A stretch of 64,000 nt of DNA from Streptomyces fungicidicus (GTDB lineage: Bacteria; Actinomycetota; Actinomycetes; Streptomycetales; Streptomycetaceae): contig NZ_CP023407.1 in NCBI RefSeq assembly GCF_003665435.1, positions 4,637,501 through 4,701,500 of the forward strand, written 5' to 3'. Position numbers and translations under genes: made by a program. Positions 7,705 through 14,399 of this stretch are shown here, in pieces; the first letter of the stretch is position 1, and every line of letters starts with the position of its first letter. Under the pieces are notes generated by a model that ran no database searches, was not told where the DNA came from, and saw only the letters and a list, made by a program, of their open reading frames with translations.

Positions 7705-8886
7705 ATGAACGAGACAGATGCCCCGGGGGGTGCGGCACTGCGTGCCCGTGCCGAGATCGACCTGGCCGCCGTACGGGCCAACGTGCGCACCCTGCGCCAA
7801 CGTGCCCCCGGCACCGCCCTCATGGCCGTGGTCAAGGCCGACGGATACGGCCACGGCGCGGCCCCCTGCGCACGGGCCGCCGTCGAGGCCGGGGCGACCT
7901 GGCTCGGCACCGCCACCCCCCAGGAGGCGCTCGCGCTGCGCGCGCCCGGCTCCGGGGTGCCCGCCGGCGTACGGATCATGTGCTGGCTGTGGACGCCCGG
8001 AGGGCCCTGGCGCGAGGCGATCGAGGCCGACCTCGACGTGTCCCTCGGCGGCAGATGGGCGCTGGACGAGGTCACCCGCGCCGCGCGCCTCGCCGGCCGG
8101 CCCGCGCGGGTGCAGCTCAAGGCCGACACCGGCCTCGGGCGCGGCGGCTGCCAGCCCGGCGACGACTGGACGGAGCTGGTCGCCGCCGCGCTGCGTGCCG
8201 AGGCGGAGGGGCTGCTGCGGGTCACCGGCCTGTGGTCGCACTTCGCCTGTGCCGACGAGCCGGGGCATCCCTCCATCGCCGCCCAGCTCACCCGGTTCCG
8301 GGAGATGGTGGCGTACGCCGAGGCGCAGGGGGTGCGCCCCGAGGTGCGGCACATCGCCAACTCGCCCGCGACCCTCACCCTGCCCGAGAGCCACTTCGAC
8401 CTCGTCCGCCCCGGCATCGCGATGTACGGGATCTCGCCGAGCCCCGAGATCGGCACCTCCGCCGACTTCGGACTGCGTCCGGCGATGACCCTGTCCGCGT
8501 CGCTGGCCCTGGTGAAGCACGTACCCGGCGGCCACGGCGTCAGCTACGGCCATCACTACGTCACCCCGGGCGCCACCACCCTCGGCCTCGTCCCGCTGGG
8601 CTACGCGGACGGCGTCCCGCGTCACGCCTCCTCCGCCGGGCCCGTCCTGGTCGAGGGCAAGTGGCGGACGGTCGCGGGGCGGGTCGCGATGGACCAGTTC
8701 GTCGTCGACCTGGGCGGGGACGAGCCGGAGCCGGGCGCCGAGGCGGTCCTCTTCGGGCCCGGCGAACGCGGTGAGCCGACGGCCGAGGACTGGGCGCAGG
8801 CGGCGGGGACCATCGCGTACGAGATCGTCACCCGGATCGGCGCCCGTGTCCCGCGCGTCTATGTGAACGAGGGGAGCGGCAGGTGA
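7705..8886 (+). CDS. alr: alanine racemase
   Basis: Alr interconverts L- and D-alanine using pyridoxal phosphate and supplies D-Ala for peptidoglycan. The PLP-binding lysine motif AVVKADGYGHGA lies near residue 40, and GVSYGHHYVTPG in the C-terminal domain carries the catalytic tyrosine. The ATG at 7705 gives 393 residues, the normal length. The next gene starts 4 bp before its end (GTGA overlap), so alr, an alpha/beta hydrolase and tsaE form a tight operon. Confidence 0.96.
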   Translation: MNETDAPGGAALRARAEIDLAAVRANVRTLRQRAPGTALMAVVKADGYGHGAAPCARAAVEAGATWLGTATPQEALALRAPGSGVPAGVRIMCWLWTPGGPWREAIEADLDVSLGGRWALDEVTRAARLAGRPARVQLKADTGLGRGGCQPGDDWTELVAAALRAEAEGLLRVTGLWSHFACADEPGHPSIAAQLTRFREMVAYAEAQGVRPEVRHIANSPATLTLPESHFDLVRPGIAMYGISPSPEIGTSADFGLRPAMTLSASLALVKHVPGGHGVSYGHHYVTPGATTLGLVPLGYADGVPRHASSAGPVLVEGKWRTVAGRVAMDQFVVDLGGDEPEPGAEAVLFGPGERGEPTAEDWAQAAGTIAYEIVTRIGARVPRVYVNEGSGR

Positions 8887-10076
8887 GTGAGGGGATCGCG
8901 GAGGCCGCCGGCGCGCCCGGCTGGCGCCGTGCCACCGGCGTCGCGGGCGTCGCGATAGGCGTGCTCGCCACGGGGGCCGCGGCCGGCGTCGCCATAGAAC
9001 GGATGACGGTCGGCCGGGGCATGCGGAAGAAGGCCAGGCTCGCCCTGGACTCCGCGGGTCCGTACGGCGGGCTGCGCGGCACACCCGGCAAGGCGTACGC
9101 CGATGACGGAACCGAGCTGTACTACGAGGCCGACGACCTCGACCCCGACCCCACCCCCGCCCGCCGGCGCCGGCTGTTCGGCCGCAGGACGCCGGCCCCG
9201 GTCACCGTCGTCTTCAGCCACGGCTACTGCCTCAACCAGGACTCCTGGCACTTCCAGCGGGCCGCGCTGCGGGGCGTCGTACGGACCGTGCACTGGGACC
9301 AGCGCAGCCACGGACGTTCCGCGCGGGCGGAACGGGGCGAGCCGGTCACCATCGATCAGCTGGGCCGGGACCTGAAGGCCGTCATCGACGCGGCCGCGCC
9401 CGAGGGGCCGATCGTGCTGGTCGGGCACTCCATGGGCGGGATGACGGTGATGGCCCTCGCCGACCAGTACCCGGAGCTGATCCGGGAGCGGGTCGTGGGC
9501 GTCGTCCTGGTCGGCACGTCGTCGGGACGGCTCGGGGAGGTCAACTTCGGGCTGCCGGTGGCCGGTGTCAACGCGGTGCGGCGGGTGCTGCCGGGGGTGC
9601 TGAAGGCGCTGGGGCAGCGTGCCGAACTGGTGGAGAAGGGGCGCCGGGCCACCGCGGACCTGTTCGCGGGGGTCATCAAGCGGTACTCGTTCGCGACCAG
9701 GGACGTGGACCCGGCCGTCGCCCGGTTCGCCGAGCGGATGATCGAGAGCACGCCCATCGACGTGGTGGCCGAGTACTACCCGGCGTTCAGCGACCACGAC
9801 AAGACCGAGGCCCTCGCCCACTTCGTCGGACTGCCGGTGCTGGTCCTGGCCGGGGTGGAGGACCTCGTCACCCCCAGCGAGCACAGCGAGGCGATAGCCG
9901 ACCTGCTGCCCGAGGCGGAACTGGTGCTGGTCCCGGACGCCGGTCACCTGGTCATGCTGGAGCACCCGGAGGTGGTCACCGACCGTCTCGCCGACCTGCT
10001 CACCCGCGCGGGCGCGGTGCCCGCAGGGACTACGGTGGGGGGCTATGGAAGCAGCAGCACCGCACAACCCGGCTGA
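8883..10076 (+). CDS. alpha/beta hydrolase, N-terminally membrane-anchored
   Basis: The 397-residue hydrolase begins with a hydrophobic Ala/Gly/Val-rich stretch (about residues 18-38), probably a membrane anchor. The fold motifs follow in order: FSHGYCLNQDSWHFQ (oxyanion region), HWDQRSHGRS, the nucleophile elbow VGHSMGGMTV, an aspartate in VLVLAGVEDLVTPSEHS and a histidine in VPDAGHLVMLEHPE. The catalytic triad therefore looks complete. The substrate cannot be read from sequence. It overlaps alr by 4 bp and tsaE by 32 bp, an arrangement I remember as common in Streptomyces. Confidence 0.88.
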   Translation: MSEGIAEAAGAPGWRRATGVAGVAIGVLATGAAAGVAIERMTVGRGMRKKARLALDSAGPYGGLRGTPGKAYADDGTELYYEADDLDPDPTPARRRRLFGRRTPAPVTVVFSHGYCLNQDSWHFQRAALRGVVRTVHWDQRSHGRSARAERGEPVTIDQLGRDLKAVIDAAAPEGPIVLVGHSMGGMTVMALADQYPELIRERVVGVVLVGTSSGRLGEVNFGLPVAGVNAVRRVLPGVLKALGQRAELVEKGRRATADLFAGVIKRYSFATRDVDPAVARFAERMIESTPIDVVAEYYPAFSDHDKTEALAHFVGLPVLVLAGVEDLVTPSEHSEAIADLLPEAELVLVPDAGHLVMLEHPEVVTDRLADLLTRAGAVPAGTTVGGYGSSSTAQPG

Positions 10077-10566
10077 GCCCGCGAACTCCGCCGTCCTGAC
10101 CGTGACCTCCCCCGAGCAGATGCGCGAACTGGGGCGCAGGCTCGCCAAGCTGCTGCGGGCCGGCGATCTGGTGCTGCTCTCGGGCGAGCTCGGCGCGGGC
10201 AAGACGACGCTGACCCGGGGGCTGGGCGAGGGGCTCGGCGTGCGGGGCGCGGTCACCTCGCCGACCTTCGTGATCGCCCGGGTGCACCCGTCGCTTGGCG
10301 ACGGTCCGCCGCTGGTCCACGTCGACGCCTACCGGCTCTCCGGCGGTCTGGACGAGATGGAGGACCTCGATCTCGACGTCTCGCTGCCGGAGTCGGTGAT
10401 CGTCGTGGAGTGGGGCGAGGGCAAGGTCGAGGAGCTGACCGACGACCGGCTGCAGCTCGTCATCCACCGGGCGGTCGGCGACACCACGGACGAGGTGCGC
10501 CACGTGACCGTGACCGGTCTGGGCGGGCGCTGGGCGGGGACCGACCTGAGCGTGCTGTCCGCCTGA
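10045..10566 (+). CDS. tsaE: tRNA threonylcarbamoyladenosine biosynthesis ATPase TsaE
   Basis: TsaE is the ATPase that drives the TsaB-TsaD complex making t6A at position 37 of ANN-decoding tRNAs. The Walker A motif GELGAGKTTLTRGL is near residue 50, followed by TSPTFVIARVH and HVDAYRL, which are typical of the family. The length, 173 residues, is normal with a short N-terminal extension. It is translationally coupled to the preceding hydrolase. Its partners tsaB and tsaD lie about 1 kb downstream. Confidence 0.93.
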   Translation: MEAAAPHNPAEPANSAVLTVTSPEQMRELGRRLAKLLRAGDLVLLSGELGAGKTTLTRGLGEGLGVRGAVTSPTFVIARVHPSLGDGPPLVHVDAYRLSGGLDEMEDLDLDVSLPESVIVVEWGEGKVEELTDDRLQLVIHRAVGDTTDEVRHVTVTGLGGRWAGTDLSVLSA

Positions 10567-10642
10567 TCCGCCTCGGTTCCGACAACGTGTCGGCAAAGTG
10601 TTGCGTTCGGTGTCCCGGGCGTGGTCACATGGTATCCAGTTC

Positions 10643-10664
10643 GTAGTTAGGTGTGCCTAAGTAC
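10643..10664. promoter_or_regulatory. imperfect 22-bp palindrome upstream of a small gene
   Basis: GTA-n-TTAGG-N4-CCTAA-n-TAC (10643-10664) is an inverted repeat whose right edge lies 28 bp before the 55-residue gene. It resembles a repressor operator. The arm spacing does not match the DmdR/DtxR iron box (which has nine bases between TTAGG and CCTAA), so the binding protein is unknown. Confidence 0.45.
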
Positions 10665-10692
10665 GTCCGCCCCCGACCTTCAGGAGGCGTCC

Positions 10693-10860
10693 ATGCCGGT
10701 CACTCCGAGCGCTCATGAGTCCGCGCCGCAGCCGCCGTCACTCTCCGGGGTGCCCATGCGCGAGCTGCTCGCCGCCTGCGCCGCGGCCGCCGCGGTCTCC
10801 ACCCCGCCCCGCGCCCCCGAACCCCGCGAGACGCGGGAAGGCCACCGCGAGGCGGCGTAG
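10693..10860 (+). CDS. small conserved-looking protein of unknown function
   Basis: This 55-residue protein starts at an ATG with a strong Shine-Dalgarno (AGGAGG, 6 nt away). It has a Pro/Ser-rich N-terminus, a short hydrophobic Ala-rich segment (MRELLAACAAAAAVS) and a charged C-terminus rich in Arg and Glu. No domain is recognised. Its stop codon is separated by one base from the stop of the convergent L,D-transpeptidase-like gene. A palindrome lies just upstream. Confidence 0.6.
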   Translation: MPVTPSAHESAPQPPSLSGVPMRELLAACAAAAAVSTPPRAPEPRETREGHREAA

Positions 10861-10861
10861 C

Positions 10862-11419
10862 TCACGGGACGACGACGATCACACGGCCGATCGTCGCGAA
10901 CCCCCACATCGCCGCGCCGTCCGCGCGGGTCTCACGGATGCCGCCCGTCCGCTCCTGGGGGTCGAGCTGCGGCGCCGAGCCGTCGACCGCCGCACTGAAC
11001 CCGATCGCCGTGCCCTCGACGGACGCGAACCGCACGACGTGCTCGACCGGGACGCCGTCCGATCCGGTGACCGCACCGGACCGCGACGTGACCCGGTAGG
11101 TGCCCGGCTCCGGGTCCACCGTGCTGGGGACGACCCCGAAGGTGCGCCGGACCTTGCCGCTCTCCTCGACGAGCCACACCCGGTCGTCGTCCAGCGAGTA
11201 CACGACCCGTTCGCCCTGCCCCGAGCGGGCCGGCAGGGCCGTCCGGCGGTGCGCGTCGCGGGGGATCTCGTGGGCGGTCGCCGTGGTGCCCGGCGCCGGC
11301 GCGCGCAGCTCGGCGGGCACGGTCGCCGCCGCCCGGTGACCGAGGTAGCCGACCGTCGCGAGGGCCGCCGCGGTCAGCCCCGCCACGATCGCCGAGCTGG
11401 TGCCTGCCACCGCCGTCAC
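10862..11419 (-). CDS. YkuD-fold (L,D-transpeptidase-like) protein lacking catalytic residues
   Basis: The 185-residue protein starts with GTG and has an N-terminal hydrophobic segment (about residues 8-30; signal or anchor). The rest follows the YkuD pattern: an initial strand (ERVVYSLDDDRVWLVEESG), PEPGTYRV, VEHVVRF, then a C-terminal IRETRADGAAMWGFATIG and VIVVV that mirrors the usual HGCVRMSNADAxxLYxxVxxGTxVxI segment. The expected catalytic Cys is Gly (TGGIR, about residue 160) and the nearby His (AIHG) is also missing (AIGF). It is probably a non-enzymatic cell-envelope protein. It lies between tsaE and tsaB on the opposite strand. Confidence 0.7.
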   Translation of the reverse strand: MTAVAGTSSAIVAGLTAAALATVGYLGHRAAATVPAELRAPAPGTTATAHEIPRDAHRRTALPARSGQGERVVYSLDDDRVWLVEESGKVRRTFGVVPSTVDPEPGTYRVTSRSGAVTGSDGVPVEHVVRFASVEGTAIGFSAAVDGSAPQLDPQERTGGIRETRADGAAMWGFATIGRVIVVVP

Positions 11420-11529
11420 CTCTGTCCCACTCTGCCCTGTTATTTACGTACCTGGAAGCGACCGTAGCAGTACGTGACCGGACGGCCCGTGCGGCCGTGG
11501 CCGGGGCGCGGGAGCCGTAGGCTGTTTGC

Positions 11530-12183
11530 GTGCTCTTGCTCGCTCTGGATACCGCCACCCCCGCCGTCACCGTCGCGCTGCACGACGGCGACGACGTCAT
11601 CGCCTCGTCGAGCCAGGTGGACGCCCGCCGCCACGGTGAGCTGCTGCTCCCGGCGATCGACCGGGTGCTCGCCGAGGCAGGCCTGCGGCTGGACGCCGTC
11701 ACCGGGATCGTCGTCGGCACCGGGCCCGGCCCCTACACCGGGCTGCGGGTCGGTCTGATGACCGCGGACACCTTCGGGCTCGCGCTCGGCGTGCCCGTGC
11801 ACGGTGTGTGCACCCTGGACGGCCTGGCCTACGCGGCCGACCTGGAAGGCCCCTTCGTCGTGGCGACCGACGCCCGGCGCAAGGAGGTCTACTGGGCGCG
11901 CTACGCCGACTCCCGCACCCGGCTGACCGGACCCGCCGTGGACCGGCCCGCCGACATCGCCGGGGAGGTCGCGGGCCTGCCCGCGGTCGGCGCCGGCGCG
12001 CTGCTCTACCCGGACACCTTCCCCCAGGCGCACGAGCCCGAGCACGTGTCCGCCGCGGCCCTGGCCCGGCTGGCCGCCGAGCGGCTCGCCGCGGGGGAGG
12101 AGCTGCCCGCGCCCCGGCCGCTGTATCTGCGCCGGCCCGATGCCCAGGTCCCCAAGAACTACAAGGTGGTCACCCCCAAGTGA
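11530..12183 (+). CDS. tsaB: tRNA t6A biosynthesis protein TsaB
   Basis: TsaB is the non-catalytic ASKHA-fold partner of TsaD in t6A synthesis. It starts VLLLALDTATPAVTVAL, with the typical GTGPGPYTGLRVGL motif near residue 60, and has 217 residues. TAGGCT lies 6 nt before the GTG, so the operon tsaB-rimI-tsaD may be leaderless. The stop overlaps the GTG of rimI by 4 bp. Confidence 0.94.
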   Translation: MLLLALDTATPAVTVALHDGDDVIASSSQVDARRHGELLLPAIDRVLAEAGLRLDAVTGIVVGTGPGPYTGLRVGLMTADTFGLALGVPVHGVCTLDGLAYAADLEGPFVVATDARRKEVYWARYADSRTRLTGPAVDRPADIAGEVAGLPAVGAGALLYPDTFPQAHEPEHVSAAALARLAAERLAAGEELPAPRPLYLRRPDAQVPKNYKVVTPK

Positions 12184-12743
12184 CGGGAACCGAGACGTCC
12201 GTGCTGCGTGAGATGCGCTGGTGGGACATCGACTCCGTACTGGAGCTGGAGCGGGACCTGTTCCCCGAGGACGCCTGGTCGCGCGGGATGTTCTGGTCCG
12301 AGCTGGCCCACTCGCGCGGGCCGGGGGCCACCCGGCGCTACGTCGTCGCCGAGGAGGACGGCCGGATCGTCGGCTACGCGGGCCTCACCACCTCCGGCGC
12401 CGAGTCCGACAGCGACGGCGGCGGCGCCCCGGCGGCCGACGTGCAGACCATCGCCGTCACCCGGGACCACTGGGGCACCGGCCTCGGCTCGCGGCTGCTG
12501 ACCGAGCTGCTGCGGGCGGCGACCGCCTTCGAATGCACCGAGGTGCTGCTGGAGTGCCGGATCGACAACGTGCGTGCCCAGAAGCTCTACGAGCGCTTCG
12601 GCTTCGAGACCATCGGCGTCCGGCGCGGCTACTACCAGCCGGGGAACGTGGACGCCCTGGTGATGCGGCTGACCGACCCGTCCACCTCCGTGAACCCGGC
12701 GAACCCCGGGAACGGCGTACAAGGAACCGAGACCCATGGCTGA
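12180..12743 (+). CDS. rimI: ribosomal-protein-alanine N-acetyltransferase RimI
   Basis: This GNAT-family acetyltransferase acetylates the N-terminal alanine of ribosomal protein S18 in the best-studied case. The acetyl-CoA-binding motif is RDHWGTGLGSRLL (R-x-x-W-G-x-G), and the C-terminal ARKLYERFGF-like stretch is present (AQKLYERFGFETIGVRRGYY). The GTG start overlaps the tsaB stop and gives 187 residues. The end overlaps tsaD by 8 bp. A Ser/Asp/Gly-rich insert near residues 70-85 is unusual compared with short RimI proteins. Confidence 0.92.
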   Translation: MTGTETSVLREMRWWDIDSVLELERDLFPEDAWSRGMFWSELAHSRGPGATRRYVVAEEDGRIVGYAGLTTSGAESDSDGGGAPAADVQTIAVTRDHWGTGLGSRLLTELLRAATAFECTEVLLECRIDNVRAQKLYERFGFETIGVRRGYYQPGNVDALVMRLTDPSTSVNPANPGNGVQGTETHG

Positions 12744-13833
12744 CGAACCCCTGGTACTGGGGATCGAGACCTCCTGCGACGAGACCGGTGTCGGCGTCGT
12801 CCGCGGGACCACCCTGCTGGCGGACGCCGTCGCCTCCAGCGTCGACGAGCACGCCCGTTTCGGCGGCGTCGTCCCGGAGGTCGCCTCCCGCGCCCACCTG
12901 GAGGCGATGGTGCCCACCATCGACCGCGCGCTGAAGGAGGCGGGCGTCAGCGCCCGCGACCTCGACGGCATCGCCGTCACCGCCGGTCCCGGACTCGCCG
13001 GCGCGCTGCTGGTCGGCGTGTCGGCGGCCAAGGCGTACGCCTACGCCCTGGGCAAGCCCCTCTACGGCGTCAACCACCTCGCCTCCCACATCTGCGTCGA
13101 CCAGCTGGAGCACGGGGCGCTGCCGGAACCGACGATGGCCCTGCTGGTCTCCGGCGGCCACTCCTCCCTGCTGCTGTCCGCGGACATCACCTCCGACGTC
13201 CGCCCGCTCGGCGCGACCATCGACGACGCGGCCGGCGAGGCCTTCGACAAGATCGCCCGGGTGCTGAACCTGGGCTTCCCGGGCGGCCCGGTGATCGACC
13301 GCTACGCCCGTGAGGGCGACCCGGCCGCGATCGCGTTCCCGCGCGGGCTGACCGGCCCCCGCGACCCGGCGTACGACTTCTCGTTCTCAGGGCTGAAGAC
13401 CGCCGTGGCCCGCTGGATCGAGGCCAAGCGGGCGGCGGGCGAGGAGGTGCCGGTGCGCGACGTGTCGGCGTCCTTCCAGGAGGCGGTCGTGGACGTCCTC
13501 ACCCGGAAGGCCGTACGTGCCTGCAAGGACGAGGGCGTCGACCATCTGATGATCGGCGGCGGCGTGGCCGCCAACTCCCGGCTGCGGGCCCTGGCCCAGG
13601 AACGCTGCGAGGCGGCCGGCATCCGGCTGCGGGTGCCCCGCCCCAAGCTGTGCACGGACAACGGCGCGATGGTGGCCGCGCTGGGCGCGGAGATGGTCGC
13701 CCGGAACCGCCCGGCCTCCGACTGGGACCTGTCGGCCGACTCCTCCCTCCCGGTGACGGAGCCCCATGTGCCGGGCGCCGCACCCTCGCACGACCACGTG
13801 CACGAGACCGCCGGGGAGAACCTGTACTCATGA
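12736..13833 (+). CDS. tsaD: tRNA N6-adenosine threonylcarbamoyltransferase TsaD
   Basis: TsaD transfers the threonylcarbamoyl group to A37 of tRNA. The signatures are GIETSCDETGVGVV at the N-terminus, VNHLASHI with the metal-binding histidines near residue 112, VSGGHSSLLL, and GGGVAANSRLR. A metal-binding aspartate is in CTDNGAMVAALG. The length of 365 includes a His/Asp-rich C-terminal tail typical of actinobacterial copies. It is third in the tsaB-rimI-tsaD operon, and its stop overlaps the ATG of the next small gene. Confidence 0.96.
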   Translation: MADEPLVLGIETSCDETGVGVVRGTTLLADAVASSVDEHARFGGVVPEVASRAHLEAMVPTIDRALKEAGVSARDLDGIAVTAGPGLAGALLVGVSAAKAYAYALGKPLYGVNHLASHICVDQLEHGALPEPTMALLVSGGHSSLLLSADITSDVRPLGATIDDAAGEAFDKIARVLNLGFPGGPVIDRYAREGDPAAIAFPRGLTGPRDPAYDFSFSGLKTAVARWIEAKRAAGEEVPVRDVSASFQEAVVDVLTRKAVRACKDEGVDHLMIGGGVAANSRLRALAQERCEAAGIRLRVPRPKLCTDNGAMVAALGAEMVARNRPASDWDLSADSSLPVTEPHVPGAAPSHDHVHETAGENLYS

Positions 13834-14120
13834 CGGCAGCGCTGATGTGGGAGGCCCGCGCGGTCCCCGGCCGGGGCCCGGAACTGCTGGCCTGGGCCGA
13901 GGAACGCGTGCGCGAGTTCACCCGGCGCCCGCTGCGCCGCGAGACCTTCCGCGCCCCGCAGGACCGCGTCCTGGTCGTCACCTGGTGGGACGCCCCGTAC
14001 GACGCGGACCTGCCGGAACTCCCGGAGCCGGACACGGACCTGATCACCCGCCCGGTGCACCGCTGGCGGTTCGAGTCGCTCGGCGCGGTCACAGACCCAG
14101 GAGCGCCCCCAGGGACGTGA
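13830..14120 (+). CDS. small protein of unknown function coupled to tsaD
   Basis: This 96-residue protein has ATGA overlap with tsaD, which implies translational coupling. It is Trp/Arg/Pro-rich with the pattern WEARAVPGRGPELLAWAEE, then VLVVTWWDAP. This loosely suggests a small ferredoxin-like (ABM/dabb-type) fold, but no family is recognised. Its 3' end overlaps the convergent gene at 14089-14385 by 32 bp. Confidence 0.7.
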   Translation: MTAALMWEARAVPGRGPELLAWAEERVREFTRRPLRRETFRAPQDRVLVVTWWDAPYDADLPELPEPDTDLITRPVHRWRFESLGAVTDPGAPPGT

Positions 14121-14385
14121 TCAGGGCCAGCACCCCGCTGCCCGCGTCCGCGCCCTCGCGGAGGGTCGCCAGCCAGCCCTGGATCCGTCCGCCGTCCACG
14201 GGCCGGTCCTCGGCCGCGGCCCGGGCGACCTCGGCGCGGATCAGCTCCGCCTCCGCGACCCCGTCCGGCTGCTCCTCACGGACCCGTGCCACCAGCTCGT
14301 CCAGGTTGCCGATGAGCAGGTTCTGGTTGTGGTCGCCGAAGTTGTTCTGACCGCTGACGGGCCCGTTGAAGTTGTACGTGCTCAT
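14089..14385 (-). CDS. small protein with N-terminal Gly/Asn motif shared with its upstream neighbour
   Basis: The 98-residue protein opens with STYNFNGPVSGQNNFGDHNQN. Nearly the same motif (TYNFSGPINGQNVFGNHGIN) occurs near the C-terminus of the 522-residue protein encoded just upstream. The middle is acidic and helical. The last 17 residues (GSGVLALITSLGALLGL) are hydrophobic and could insert into or lie on a membrane. The 14-bp gap to the upstream gene indicates one operon. The shared motif suggests homotypic assembly between the two proteins, as in bacterial amyloid-signalling pairs; this is inference. The ATG at 14385 has GGAGGG upstream. Confidence 0.75.
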   Translation of the reverse strand: MSTYNFNGPVSGQNNFGDHNQNLLIGNLDELVARVREEQPDGVAEAELIRAEVARAAAEDRPVDGGRIQGWLATLREGADAGSGVLALITSLGALLGL

Positions 14386-14399
14386 GCGTACCGCCCTCC

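Noticed and set aside
5416..9084. Minus-strand open frame of 1222 codons across nnr, the repeat region and alr
   Set aside because: Antisense to two well-supported enzymes and through tandem repeats; its composition is Arg/Pro-rich with no domain.
10647..10660. DmdR/DtxR iron box (TTAGG..CCTAA)
   Set aside because: The half-sites are separated by 4 bp instead of the 9 bp in the known 19-bp iron box.
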